Shown one piece after another: positions 6,435 to 15,328 of a stretch of 64,000 bases of DNA. Location of the stretch: NCBI GenBank assembly GCA_900766925.1, contig CAAFXG010000343.1, positions 1-64,000 of the forward strand, given 5' to 3'. Each line of letters starts with the position of its first letter. Position 1 is the stretch's first letter. This DNA is from Lachnospiraceae bacterium. GTDB lineage: Bacteria; Bacillota; Clostridia; Lachnospirales; Lachnospiraceae. The notes under the pieces were generated by a model. The model was not told where the DNA came from and made no database searches. It saw only the letters and a program-made list of their open reading frames with translations. The position numbers and the translations under genes were made by a program.

Positions 6435-7375
6435 TATTTTTGTACCTCTCTATAATATTTTATTACTGAATTATTAAATAATTTTTGACTTTCATTATTC
6501 TCTGTTAACATGGTTACAACTAAATTTGCATATTCTGGTTTAGCCATATAGCGAGCATAATTTAAGGCTACCTCAACTTCTCCTAAAGTACGACCTTCAA
6601 GTTTAAATAGATTAAAGCCCATTGGTACATATGTATTATACAATTCATCAGGAGAAATATTATTATGATAACTACAAGTAGATGGAGCGACGGTATTACT
6701 TTTAATCTGACAATTCTCCATTTGATAACCTTTACCATAACTTAAGCTATATAAACTATTATATTTATAATGCTCTTTACGTTGTGGGCAACCTGGAGGG
6801 CAAATCGCATTACATAAGAATTCACATTTACTCTTAACTTCTGGAGTAAAAGATTCAAGTAATTTCATATTTTTATTTAAATTATAATCTAAACAAACCA
6901 TGGTATAATCTTCTTTTTGAAGTTCTGTTACTAATTCTTCTGGTTTATTTAAGCATTTAGTAGTTGATGAAATAAAATGAAATTGAGGATAACGCTCTTT
7001 AATCCAAGCTTCAAAATTATCATCGCTAACAGTAATTTCATTCATATTATTTTCGCAAATACTGAGCACAAGATTTCCAAAACGATCAGTATAATGCTCA
7101 GGTTTAAGCTGGGTATTAGTAAAAATAAGACGCACAGGAACATGGTAAATATCATTATAAATTTTTACAATCTCTTCTATTTCTTCTCGACACGTGTGAC
7201 GATAATTGTAAAAATTGCGACCACCATCAAAAATGCAGAATTGAAAATTACCATAACACGCACTTACCTTAACTCCATCTCGAAAATACTCCGGATGTTT
7301 TTCTAATAATTCTAACAATCTAAAATTCAAATTATAATGTTCATACATGCCTGGTAAAATAAAATTAATACTCAT
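6434..7375 (-). CDS. U32-like cysteine protein, copy B
   Basis: 313 aa from ATG at 7375, chosen because GGAGG precedes it and it overlaps the upstream stop as TAATG. Features are a C-terminal GFNLFKLEGR segment like the KIEGR of U32 TIM-barrel proteins and a cysteine cluster CNAICPPGCPQRKEHY about residues 205-220, with a further Cys about 30 residues on. U32 relatives such as UbiU/UbiV and RlhA bind Fe-S and act in oxygen-independent hydroxylation; whether this one does is inference. It is clearly paralogous to the next gene: the same N-terminal layout and a cysteine block at the same place. Confidence 0.7.
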   Translation of the reverse strand: MSINFILPGMYEHYNLNFRLLELLEKHPEYFRDGVKVSACYGNFQFCIFDGGRNFYNYRHTCREEIEEIVKIYNDIYHVPVRLIFTNTQLKPEHYTDRFGNLVLSICENNMNEITVSDDNFEAWIKERYPQFHFISSTTKCLNKPEELVTELQKEDYTMVCLDYNLNKNMKLLESFTPEVKSKCEFLCNAICPPGCPQRKEHYKYNSLYSLSYGKGYQMENCQIKSNTVAPSTCSYHNNISPDELYNTYVPMGFNLFKLEGRTLGEVEVALNYARYMAKPEYANLVVTMLTENNESQKLFNNSVIKYYREVQK

Positions 7376-8262
7376 TACTGCATCCTCCTCTGCTGTTGTT
7401 GCATTTCTTGAAATTTTAACCATTGGCTCATAATCGCAAACTGATGCTCAGGTTTTATAAAATAGAAAATATAAAATGCCATCATATCATTTTCTGAAAT
7501 AATACTTGCATTCTGCTGAGCAAAAGTAAAATGATTAATACCGCGAGGAATATAATCTTGTTTAATATCATCTAAACTAATAATATTTTTATTCAAACAA
7601 TTATTTCGACAGATAGTAATATTATCAGTAGCGGAAAATTCCAATTGAGAAAAATGCTGATTAATATGGCATTCATTATAATGACGGCATTTTACCGGGC
7701 ATCTTGGATTAACTGTAATTTCTAACTTATTGCGTCCTTTAATTGCTTCTAAAAATTCAAAATCTTTTGCTAAACGATCTGGGACCCCAATAAATTGGAA
7801 TTTGTTAAAATCAATTATTTGATTGACTAAATCCGCAGTAAATGGAGTAATAAAATCTGCTTGTTTAGAAAACACATATTTAAAATCAGTATATCTTTCA
7901 CTGATATAATCCATTAAGGGGATACTTGCAATTTCAATAACAGCACTTGTATTTGCATTTTCAAGAATATTTTTATTCATAACATTTTGAAAATCCATTT
8001 CTTCTAGTGCAATATTATCCGCAAGCAAACGGATGGGAAGTATAATCCCACCTTGGCTTGCTGTGGTAAAATCTTTATAATAAGAGCCTGGGCCATACAT
8101 ATTACAATAAGACCCTGCCCAATAATTATAAGCAAAGTTGCCTGACATTTGAATAAATGTCACTGCCTCTTTAAATACTTGGGGCATAGTCTTCGCCGCA
8201 GTTGCAATAAAATGATTTGCTCCTGGATATTCACAAAAATTAGGTAATGTAAAATATATCAT
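7375..8262 (-). CDS. U32-like cysteine protein, copy A
   Basis: 295 aa. N-terminus MIYFTLPNFCEYPGANHFI matches the start of copy B in layout. The cysteine block is NPRCPVKCRHYNECH (about residues 184-198), with two later cysteines in CRNNC. The KIEGR-like segment is eroded (GINHFTFAQQ), so the two copies may have split roles, for example as a heterodimer like UbiU/UbiV. It overlaps the upstream gene by ATGA, implying coupled translation. Confidence 0.65.
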   Translation of the reverse strand: MIYFTLPNFCEYPGANHFIATAAKTMPQVFKEAVTFIQMSGNFAYNYWAGSYCNMYGPGSYYKDFTTASQGGIILPIRLLADNIALEEMDFQNVMNKNILENANTSAVIEIASIPLMDYISERYTDFKYVFSKQADFITPFTADLVNQIIDFNKFQFIGVPDRLAKDFEFLEAIKGRNKLEITVNPRCPVKCRHYNECHINQHFSQLEFSATDNITICRNNCLNKNIISLDDIKQDYIPRGINHFTFAQQNASIISENDMMAFYIFYFIKPEHQFAIMSQWLKFQEMQQQQRRMQ

Positions 8263-8705
8263 AAATTACTCCTTGGGTCTTTTTGACCTTTCTCTTCTAC
8301 TCGTCTGTCCAGCCAAATTTTTACATATTCTGGAGATGCAAAACGTTTCAGTCCATCAATGTATAATGGATTGTCTGGTTTTCCGGCTCCAAGCTCAAAG
8401 AAACCTTGCAAAGTTTTAATATCATTTCCTATTGGTTTACGATTACAATTTGTATTAGTAGAAGTTTTCATACTTTCTTCAGCTGAATCGTCTGACAATA
8501 AGAACGCATAAGCGGCAAACCCGCAATCTTTAATTCTTTTCATAATATCCTGAGGAATATCGTCATCCATAGTTGTGATACAGTAATATAAGATAAACAA
8601 CTGTTCCCAACTAAAAATGTCATTAGTTTGAAACGTTTCCTCAACAGTTTCTACCATTTTAGTTACTTGTTCAATGGCTTGTTGTTTCTTATTACTGTTA
8701 TCCAT
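8259..8705 (-). CDS. Operon protein of unknown function, 148 aa
   Basis: Starts MDNSNKKQQAIEQVTKMVE after an AAAGGAGG site. Helical N-terminus, hydrophobic segment WEQLFILYYCITTM near residue 50, no known motif recognised. It overlaps the radical SAM gene by 42 nt and the U32-like gene by 4 nt, so it belongs to the modification operon and could be an adaptor or peptide-binding partner (inference). Confidence 0.75.
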   Translation of the reverse strand: MDNSNKKQQAIEQVTKMVETVEETFQTNDIFSWEQLFILYYCITTMDDDIPQDIMKRIKDCGFAAYAFLLSDDSAEESMKTSTNTNCNRKPIGNDIKTLQGFFELGAGKPDNPLYIDGLKRFASPEYVKIWLDRRVEEKGQKDPRSNL

Positions 8706-10126
8706 GGGACCTCCTTTGGTTTTTCATTACACATATCCATATATAAATCATATGTAGCTTGTGTAATATATTGTTTTTCTAATGCAATATCTAATAGACC
8801 TAAATCACGAAATTCTTTAGATAGTACAACAATTTTTCTTTCCATAAGATCACAAACACAATCAATTGGAGAGAATAATTCTCCAGAATTTTCATACTGA
8901 GAACCTAAACAGCCGAACATACACATTGACGCGTATTTACAACCTGAACACTTTGGAATTGTACTTGCACGAAAACCATGAGTCATAATTCCAATAGCCA
9001 CATTTTTAGCTTCTACACCATTAATATTACCATTATCATCTAAAGTAAACTTTCCGATATGAAACTGTTCATATGAAGTTCTATGACATGGTACAATAGA
9101 TAAATCATTTAATGTAATATGCAATAACCACTGCATAGAACATGTGTAGCGGGCTGCATGATCAGCATCACTATATGGCAAAATACGAATCATATTATAC
9201 CCCATTTTCATTCGATCGCTAGTATCAAATAAATTTTTGGCTAATGCTTCTTTTGAACCAAAAAATTCTAACTGAGATTTAACTACATGGTGTAATAATT
9301 CTTCATATTTATCAATCTTTTCAGGCGTCCAGTTATTATTGCGAACTTCTAACATCATAGGCATAGTATTAGAGTCGCTATATTTAGGCATATTTTCCAT
9401 CCACCAATCATAATTTTGAATATAATTATCAATACTTTCCGCAGAAATCATTGGATGTGGACCATAGCCATATTTTTTCAAAAAAGCAAATGCTTTATCA
9501 TAAAACTCATCAGAGACATCATGATGTTCACGAATATCTGTGGCATATTTACCATCAGTAGAATAAGATAAAACTAAATGACAACCAATACTTTCCATTC
9601 TGTTAAAATATTCTTCAAATTTTGCTACTTTAGCATCATCTGCAATAAAGGAACAATTACTTGGAGTTAGAATAGAAATACCATTACCATTAGTAAAAAG
9701 ATGATGATAAGTCTGATATAATGGTTTAACAATATCATAAAACACATCTAATATATCATAGTATAGATCATCATAAAATAGATCACCCGCAAACAATTCC
9801 CAACGTGGAATAAAGATTTTCTTTTTATTATATACATAGTCAAGTAAACTTCTTAAGTTACTTAAAATAGTTTCATTATTTACACGGTACTTCATTGGAT
9901 ATAATTCATGACCAAATTGTGCAATGTAACAATAATCACAGTGTTGATTACATTCTGGTCGCACAATTAATTCAATACCTACTCCTTCAGAAACGGTTGG
10001 AAATCTACCTATTTGAGCAGTAGATAAATCAAATTTCGGAGAAGTATAATTGCGACGCTCATTAAAAACTACTCCATCAAGGAATGTTTCCAATAATTCA
10101 TTTTCATTACGCTGATAATTAATCAA
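8663..10126 (-). CDS. Radical SAM/SPASM-type enzyme
   Basis: About 487 aa. The [4Fe-4S]-SAM motif CNQHCDYC (CX3CX2C) lies near residue 64, followed by a TIM-barrel. The C-terminus has a SPASM-like cysteine set, including CSMQW, VPCHRT, CSGCKYASMCMFGC and CVCDLM, which would hold auxiliary clusters, as in peptide-maturing enzymes of the anSME/PqqE type. The start is probably TTG at 10126, 8 nt after GGGGAGG; an ATG at 10153 also fits but lacks a site. It overlaps the upstream radical SAM gene by 8 nt. Likely substrate is the Cys/Phe-repeat protein at 11637-12122 (inference). Confidence 0.9.
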   Translation of the reverse strand: MINYQRNENELLETFLDGVVFNERRNYTSPKFDLSTAQIGRFPTVSEGVGIELIVRPECNQHCDYCYIAQFGHELYPMKYRVNNETILSNLRSLLDYVYNKKKIFIPRWELFAGDLFYDDLYYDILDVFYDIVKPLYQTYHHLFTNGNGISILTPSNCSFIADDAKVAKFEEYFNRMESIGCHLVLSYSTDGKYATDIREHHDVSDEFYDKAFAFLKKYGYGPHPMISAESIDNYIQNYDWWMENMPKYSDSNTMPMMLEVRNNNWTPEKIDKYEELLHHVVKSQLEFFGSKEALAKNLFDTSDRMKMGYNMIRILPYSDADHAARYTCSMQWLLHITLNDLSIVPCHRTSYEQFHIGKFTLDDNGNINGVEAKNVAIGIMTHGFRASTIPKCSGCKYASMCMFGCLGSQYENSGELFSPIDCVCDLMERKIVVLSKEFRDLGLLDIALEKQYITQATYDLYMDMCNEKPKEVPWITVIRNNKPLNK

Positions 10127-11618
10127 ATACAATACCTCCCCAAGGACCATCATTGTCCAATATAGAATCTAAAAATCCGTTACAAAAATATCTAATTGTT
10201 CCGGTTGCCATGCCATAAAAAGTACCAGTTTGAATATAGTTATTATATATACATGCACTGGTTAAAGACATGTAAAATGCATGAATTAATAATTTTTCAG
10301 GATCGCGATAACTTTCATCAATTTGATGTGCCTCTAGCATCCACATCATTAAGTTAATAGTATTACCAAACACGAAAAGAAAACTTGATTCTCTATTCTC
10401 CTTAAAAATATTAAAAGTTTTAATAATTTCATTAACATCATCTGTTTGTGGATTAACAAAATATGGGCGTTTGGCCGCAAGAGTGCGTTTTGCGCCATTT
10501 TTAATTGATTCTTCTGGAGGAATTGCATCAACCCATTGCTCATACATACTATTTTGACAGCCAATAATTGTACCATCATACATAATTTTCAATTCGCCAT
10601 AAAAAGTACCACAAAAACTACTATGACTAAAGAAAGACAAAAAATCATAAAAAGCCTGATCATCAGTTAGAACATCTGAGATTAAGTCAGTAAAAGTAGC
10701 ATGAGGATTATTTTTAATCCCTCGAAAAGTGCGTTGATATGCAGATAATAATGAATATGCTTCCATATTTCCTAAAAAATTATCTACATATTTAGGATTA
10801 ATTTTAATTAACTTTTTATAAAAAGCCGCTAAATCAATACCCATTTCAGTGCTTGCGTCAATAGGACTTTCACAAATAAAACCAACACTCGGTTCAATAC
10901 GAACATCTTTATTTGTACAGAACTCTCTAATATCTTCTACCCAATGAAAAGCTTTATTAAAGTAATCCTGAATAATTTCACCATCTGTTAAAGTATCAAT
11001 TAAAGCCTGAGACATAACGCCGTGAAAGCACATCATCATATGGGCTTTAATAAAATGATAATTATTTAATTGTTTCACAAGATTCCATACATTATTATGA
11101 ATTTGATCTCCATTAGCATTACGCACATTATTAGTACCAAAATCACCATCATATGAAACTTGTACCTGTAATTCAATTTGTTTTGTGGCAGTTTGATCAA
11201 TCTTCTTTGCAAAATCGAAAATACGTTCTCCAAATGCCATACCATTAGTAGAAAAATAAATTTTTTCAAGATTTGGAAATGCTCGATACCAATCTTCCCA
11301 ATGTTCAGTCAAATAATGTAAAGTTAATGTTGGTTCCTGACCCCATAAACTTAACATTCTAATCTTTGCTGGCGACTGATTTAAAGCCAGTAAAGAATTT
11401 ACTACATTCTCCAAAAAAGTGCCGTCTTGAAGAGCTTGAATTGTATTTTTCTGCAATTCATGAGCATATGGACTTACCTTGGCACTTTGTGCAATTACAC
11501 AGTATGAACACTGTAAATTGCAGCCACAAGAGGAAATGATACTAATAGCTTGAATATCTATTTGCTTCATTTCCTTTGGGCGCATTGGATTAAATGAACT
11601 CATTCTTTTATTTTGCAC
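10119..11618 (-). CDS. Second radical SAM enzyme
   Basis: 499 aa. CNLQCSYC (CX3CX2C) at about residues 33-40 marks the SAM/Fe-S site. The C-terminal region lacks a complete SPASM set; only scattered cysteines are seen (SSFCGTF, IIGCQNS). It follows the putative substrate gene by 18 nt and overlaps the next radical SAM gene. Two distinct radical SAM enzymes plus YcaO imply several chemically different modifications, or one catalytic and one partner protein. Confidence 0.88.
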   Translation of the reverse strand: MQNKRMSSFNPMRPKEMKQIDIQAISIISSCGCNLQCSYCVIAQSAKVSPYAHELQKNTIQALQDGTFLENVVNSLLALNQSPAKIRMLSLWGQEPTLTLHYLTEHWEDWYRAFPNLEKIYFSTNGMAFGERIFDFAKKIDQTATKQIELQVQVSYDGDFGTNNVRNANGDQIHNNVWNLVKQLNNYHFIKAHMMMCFHGVMSQALIDTLTDGEIIQDYFNKAFHWVEDIREFCTNKDVRIEPSVGFICESPIDASTEMGIDLAAFYKKLIKINPKYVDNFLGNMEAYSLLSAYQRTFRGIKNNPHATFTDLISDVLTDDQAFYDFLSFFSHSSFCGTFYGELKIMYDGTIIGCQNSMYEQWVDAIPPEESIKNGAKRTLAAKRPYFVNPQTDDVNEIIKTFNIFKENRESSFLFVFGNTINLMMWMLEAHQIDESYRDPEKLLIHAFYMSLTSACIYNNYIQTGTFYGMATGTIRYFCNGFLDSILDNDGPWGGIVFD

Positions 11619-11636
11619 ACCTTTATCTCCTTTTTC

Positions 11637-12122
11637 TTAATTAAATGTTACCTGAAGATTATATGGTCCACAAGAAAAACCTTGATAGGAAAAGCTAGTA
11701 TTAAAATAACTACAAGAAGCAACATTGCCATTAAATGAATTAAAACCATTGCAGCTATTAAAACTAAAATTATCAAAGACATTGCAACTATGAAAGCCAA
11801 AATTATCAAAAACACATGCGCTCTCTAGACCAGATAACATATTTAAAATTGGGGTCATAGTAGAAGCATAAATAAGTGAACCAACTGCTGGTACTGCAAT
11901 AGAAAATCTATCTACCGCAGCAGTTGCGTATTTATTACCTCTAACAGCGGTTAATAGGTCTTTCATATTTTGAATAGTCGCAGCTCGCGCAGCTTGTCCC
12001 TGTCCTCCATAGGACGAAGCACTAATCGTACTATACCCAAACTTTGATCTAACCGAACTAATTCTATTAAAAATATTTGCCATATCAGACCATAAAATTT
12101 GAGAACCTGCTGAAATCGCCAT
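11637..12122 (-). CDS. Virion-like protein with Cys/Phe repeat tail; putative modified substrate
   Basis: 161 aa. Residues 1-100 are Ser/Ala-rich and begin MAISAGSQILWSDMANIFN, reminiscent of phage structural proteins. Residues about 101-161 are a different composition: five cysteines, each preceded by Ser or Ala, separated by 9, 10, 12 and 13 residues rich in Phe, Asn and Ser (repeat unit roughly FDNFSFNSCN). The DNA repeats too (about 11755-11820). The start overlaps the upstream stop as TAATG. A modular Cys/Ser/Phe tail beside YcaO and radical SAM genes looks like a multi-core precursor; no leader cleavage site or protease was identified. Confidence 0.7.
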   Translation of the reverse strand: MAISAGSQILWSDMANIFNRISSVRSKFGYSTISASSYGGQGQAARAATIQNMKDLLTAVRGNKYATAAVDRFSIAVPAVGSLIYASTMTPILNMLSGLESACVFDNFGFHSCNVFDNFSFNSCNGFNSFNGNVASCSYFNTSFSYQGFSCGPYNLQVTFN

Positions 12123-12514
12123 TAACTCACCTCATTAAAATCTACTTTTAAAGATAATGCAAAACCTCTAGTATTTTTCTGGTCTAATACATTAAAACCA
12201 TTATTAACACTAACACTTGCCGCTAAAACTTCATTTTTAATCACAAAAGTTTCTACCTTCGTATCAGCATCACATTGACGAACTGTTAAAGTTCCTCCGT
12301 GTAAAGTTTTGAGATAATCAAATAAATTATTCAAAACAACATCATTTTCTACACTTAAAGATTCTAAAATTAAGGAACACATATGGAAATTATTTGCTCC
12401 GCTATAATTGACATTTCGCACATAACTAAAATGTACATCAGAATCAGTAAATGAATATTCTTGTGCTGGAACATTATCATTCTCAACACAACTAAAATAA
12501 TAATTATATTTCAT
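12122..12514 (-). CDS. Unknown protein, first gene of modification operon
   Basis: 130 aa, starts MKYNYYFSCVENDNVPAQEY, predicted beta-rich, four cysteines, C-terminus FALSLKVDFNEVS. Translationally coupled to the Cys-repeat gene. It could be a virion partner of that protein or a second substrate. No clear promoter was found in the 70 nt upstream. Confidence 0.75.
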   Translation of the reverse strand: MKYNYYFSCVENDNVPAQEYSFTDSDVHFSYVRNVNYSGANNFHMCSLILESLSVENDVVLNNLFDYLKTLHGGTLTVRQCDADTKVETFVIKNEVLAASVSVNNGFNVLDQKNTRGFALSLKVDFNEVS

Positions 12515-12583
12515 TTAAGATAACCTCACTTTCTCAATATTTGAACCTATTCCGGTTTAATATATTTGAAAAATCAGGCAGCT

Positions 12584-12904
12584 TTATAAACCTAATCTGG
12601 CCATCATATCAGCGATACGAGCCTTCTCCTCATCAGTAACTTCTGCTTTTGCCGAAGCCTGTGCCATTGTCGTAGCAGGTGCATCATCTTCAAAACTCCA
12701 ATCACTATGATCTACAAAACTAGACCCGCCTGGAGCCGCTACCTGAGTCTTAGGGCATGTTAATGCTAAAGCAATTTGAACTTTTTCACCGCCGTCATCA
12801 GCCCAAACATAAACCTTTTTATCTACTTCACCGATAAAATCATTTCCAAATGCCATTGCAATCTTATTAATGACATTAGTTTTTGCTACTGCGCCTTTTG
12901 CCAT
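12584..12904 (-). CDS. Conserved-type phage protein, unknown
   Basis: 106 aa from MAKGAVAKTNVINKIAMAFG at 12904, after AAAGGAG. Motif DKKVYVWADDGGEKVQIALALTC in two parts suggests a compact alpha/beta domain; the C-terminus is acidic. I recall similar short proteins in Firmicutes phages but no function. Confidence 0.75.
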   Translation of the reverse strand: MAKGAVAKTNVINKIAMAFGNDFIGEVDKKVYVWADDGGEKVQIALALTCPKTQVAAPGGSSFVDHSDWSFEDDAPATTMAQASAKAEVTDEEKARIADMMARLGL

Positions 12905-12921
12905 AACCTTATTCTCCTTTA

Positions 12922-14274
12922 TCATATATCTTCGCTGCACCACTTGCAGATCCAGCGCTCATTTTCTCTATCATATACGGCATCATCTTTATATACAATC
13001 TCGCCGCAATTTTCACATTCAACAGTATATTCATCTGCACAATCTGGACATATAGTTTCTTCTGCTCCGCTTACCCACCAACCTTCATCAAAGATAAAAC
13101 GATGACCGCAGCATGGACAAGTTGCAAACATATCACTATCAGAGGTGCCATATTCCATTTCGCAATCATTGCACATAAAACTTTCAGATAGCTCAATATG
13201 AGCATTTCCGCAACGACAGCATTTGACTGCTCCTCCGATATGAAAGCGAGTGTTTGAACGCACAGTAGGAACTGTTCCATAAAACACATCTTCCATTTTG
13301 TATGCATAAATAGGATCATAACAAGAAGAGGAAAGTAAATCATTAAACTGGAGTGATCCAGGTTCATTAATAATTAAATCTTTCATCTGTACTAATTCAT
13401 CGCCTACTGGAACATATGCTGATCTAAAATGAGAAACAATTCCATTTTCTTCGATATTATTAATCTTTTTCTTCATCCAAGGGCTCCAGTTTCCCATATG
13501 TAAAACTGGAAGCACTCTATCTTTTACAAAGTTTACACCTGCATCTGAAACAAATGGATATTGACGGCCCGCAAACAACATATCCCATCGATCGGAAAAA
13601 TATAAAAATACTCGCCACTTTTTTGAATTCCAAAGTACTGATTCTGGAAAATCTGGTAATTTTTCCATTTTTTTTGAGCGTAAATAACACATTATTGTAG
13701 AATGATCTGTCATATAAGATAGGTTTCCAGAGCGATATTCTCCATCCAAAGCATGACACGAACGCCAATTATGCGTATTTTCACTAGCAGAAAGAAAATC
13801 TAGCGGATGCACTGATAAACATAATGTTCCTTCAATTTTGTCTTCCTGAATAATCATACTCGCCGCAGACTGTAAAGCATTCAATACAGTTTCATTTGTT
13901 TCAAAAAACTTAAATGCTTTTACTAATTTCATTCCTACTGGAATTGTAAAGCCATTATATGAATAACCTGTTATAACTTGATTACTAAAAAAACCATCCC
14001 TCTGTTCATGAATAAAATTAGCTAATTCATAATTACCATAACGGTTTTCAACCATAGTAATAAAGTCATCAATACGAAGTGCTTTTTCACGAGGTCCTAA
14101 CTCAAAATATACTGTCTCAGGCCACTCCCAGATGAGCTGTCCATTCATGGCTTCAATAAAATCTCTTTTACCATTAAGCCAATCCTCAAATAGCTCATCA
14201 GTTTGTGGCTCAGAAATAGCTTGTGAATATCTAATTACTTCATTGAATTTTTCTTGGATTTCTTTGTAATGCAC
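12922..14274 (-). CDS. Phage protein with C-terminal zinc ribbons (paralog 1)
   Basis: 450 aa, GTG start at 14274 after AAGGAGG. The central part has LCLSVHPLDFLSASEN, NWRSCHALDGEYRSGN and LWNSKKWRVFLYFS. The same three blocks occur in the 16953-18566 protein, so the two are paralogs. The last 110 residues hold several CxxC pairs (CCRC, CNDC, CPCC, CPDC, CENC, CKWC) forming three or more zinc ribbons. Function unknown; the zinc ribbons suggest nucleic-acid binding. Confidence 0.8.
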   Translation of the reverse strand: MHYKEIQEKFNEVIRYSQAISEPQTDELFEDWLNGKRDFIEAMNGQLIWEWPETVYFELGPREKALRIDDFITMVENRYGNYELANFIHEQRDGFFSNQVITGYSYNGFTIPVGMKLVKAFKFFETNETVLNALQSAASMIIQEDKIEGTLCLSVHPLDFLSASENTHNWRSCHALDGEYRSGNLSYMTDHSTIMCYLRSKKMEKLPDFPESVLWNSKKWRVFLYFSDRWDMLFAGRQYPFVSDAGVNFVKDRVLPVLHMGNWSPWMKKKINNIEENGIVSHFRSAYVPVGDELVQMKDLIINEPGSLQFNDLLSSSCYDPIYAYKMEDVFYGTVPTVRSNTRFHIGGAVKCCRCGNAHIELSESFMCNDCEMEYGTSDSDMFATCPCCGHRFIFDEGWWVSGAEETICPDCADEYTVECENCGEIVYKDDAVYDRENERWICKWCSEDI

Positions 14275-15257
14275 TTTTCGTTTCCTCCTTTTTCATGTCT
14301 ACAAGTGGGACATAATTTCTCGGAGGACTTCTCTTTGATTTCAAATGCCTCACCACATTTTACACACCAATTAACATGTGCAACACAGCAGTCGGGGCAA
14401 AAATATTTCTGATTTCCATCCAAACCGACTACAGGTACCATCTCATAATCTTCAAAGAGATTTCCACATTTAGAACATTTAAAGAACTCATCATCTTCAA
14501 AGTCCCATGAATATCCCTTATATAAATACCGATTCCAGTAACTTGCACTCACCGATGGAATATATTTGAACTCAGGAATATTAGTAGCCTGTAGCATACT
14601 TTTTACCTTTGAGATCGTTTTTAACAATGGGTTGACGTGTAGTGTTTCTGAAACACTGTGCTCATCCTCATAACCAATAGACAAGTTTACACCTGCCATG
14701 CCCCATGCAGGACAAATTTCACTGATATCTGAGAATGAGCCATAGTTTTCAATAAAACCAAAAGACTCAACATACTGAACAAACTGAGGATTATCACAAT
14801 CATAAAATACACAATCATTAGTTCCTCGTCTGTCTAATTGAATAATATAATTCAGCTGAGTAGGTGCTTCAGGGAAGTCATTAATAAGCTTTTCTGCACC
14901 TAATCCACCAACTTCTTCATCAGTTGTAAAAATAACAGAAGGTCGTAATCCACTCTGAATTACTTTCAGTATTGCAAAAACACCGGCTCTATCATCACCG
15001 CAACCACCTTCTGGACTCCAAATAACCCCCATTTCACGGTCGTAATAAATATCCTTTGGTGGTTTCTGAAATACTGTGTCCATATGAGCAACCAGAGCAA
15101 TAGGGATATCGCCCTTTGCAAACAAATATTCCTTACGAGAAATCACAGTGTCATATTTCTTATTAAGAAATGCTTCCAATGTTTTTTGTAAAGAACTTTG
15201 TTTTAATGAAACAATAGACTTAAATAGCTTATAATCATTATCCGTTAATTTCTGCAT
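14235..15257 (-). CDS. M20-type metallopeptidase fused to zinc ribbons
   Basis: 340 aa. Residues 1-230 show di-zinc peptidase motifs in order: ALVAHMDTV (His/Asp), GCGDDRAG (bridging Asp), FTTDEEVGGLGA (catalytic Glu pair), IQLDRRGTNDCV (Asp) and EDEHSVSETLH (His). This matches M20/M28/M42-type aminopeptidases. After residue 260 come three CxxC pairs (CSKC, CPDC, CVKC, CPTC) with no counterpart in those enzymes. It overlaps the next gene by 40 nt. A free-peptide hydrolase or a peptidase targeted by its zinc tail are both possible. Confidence 0.85.
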   Translation of the reverse strand: MQKLTDNDYKLFKSIVSLKQSSLQKTLEAFLNKKYDTVISRKEYLFAKGDIPIALVAHMDTVFQKPPKDIYYDREMGVIWSPEGGCGDDRAGVFAILKVIQSGLRPSVIFTTDEEVGGLGAEKLINDFPEAPTQLNYIIQLDRRGTNDCVFYDCDNPQFVQYVESFGFIENYGSFSDISEICPAWGMAGVNLSIGYEDEHSVSETLHVNPLLKTISKVKSMLQATNIPEFKYIPSVSASYWNRYLYKGYSWDFEDDEFFKCSKCGNLFEDYEMVPVVGLDGNQKYFCPDCCVAHVNWCVKCGEAFEIKEKSSEKLCPTCRHEKGGNEKCITKKSKKNSMK

Positions 15258-15299
15258 AAGTTCACTTTCCTTTCCTTAGTATTTTCCTTTTACATATAT

Positions 15300-15328
15300 A
15301 TTATACAATATTTTTTAATAAAAATCAA
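15300..15328 (-). promoter_or_regulatory. Promoter of peptidase operon
   Basis: TTGATT-17-TATAAT, its -35 box overlapping the stop codon of the upstream gene. It probably drives 15257 to 12584 and possibly the modification operon. Confidence 0.72.
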
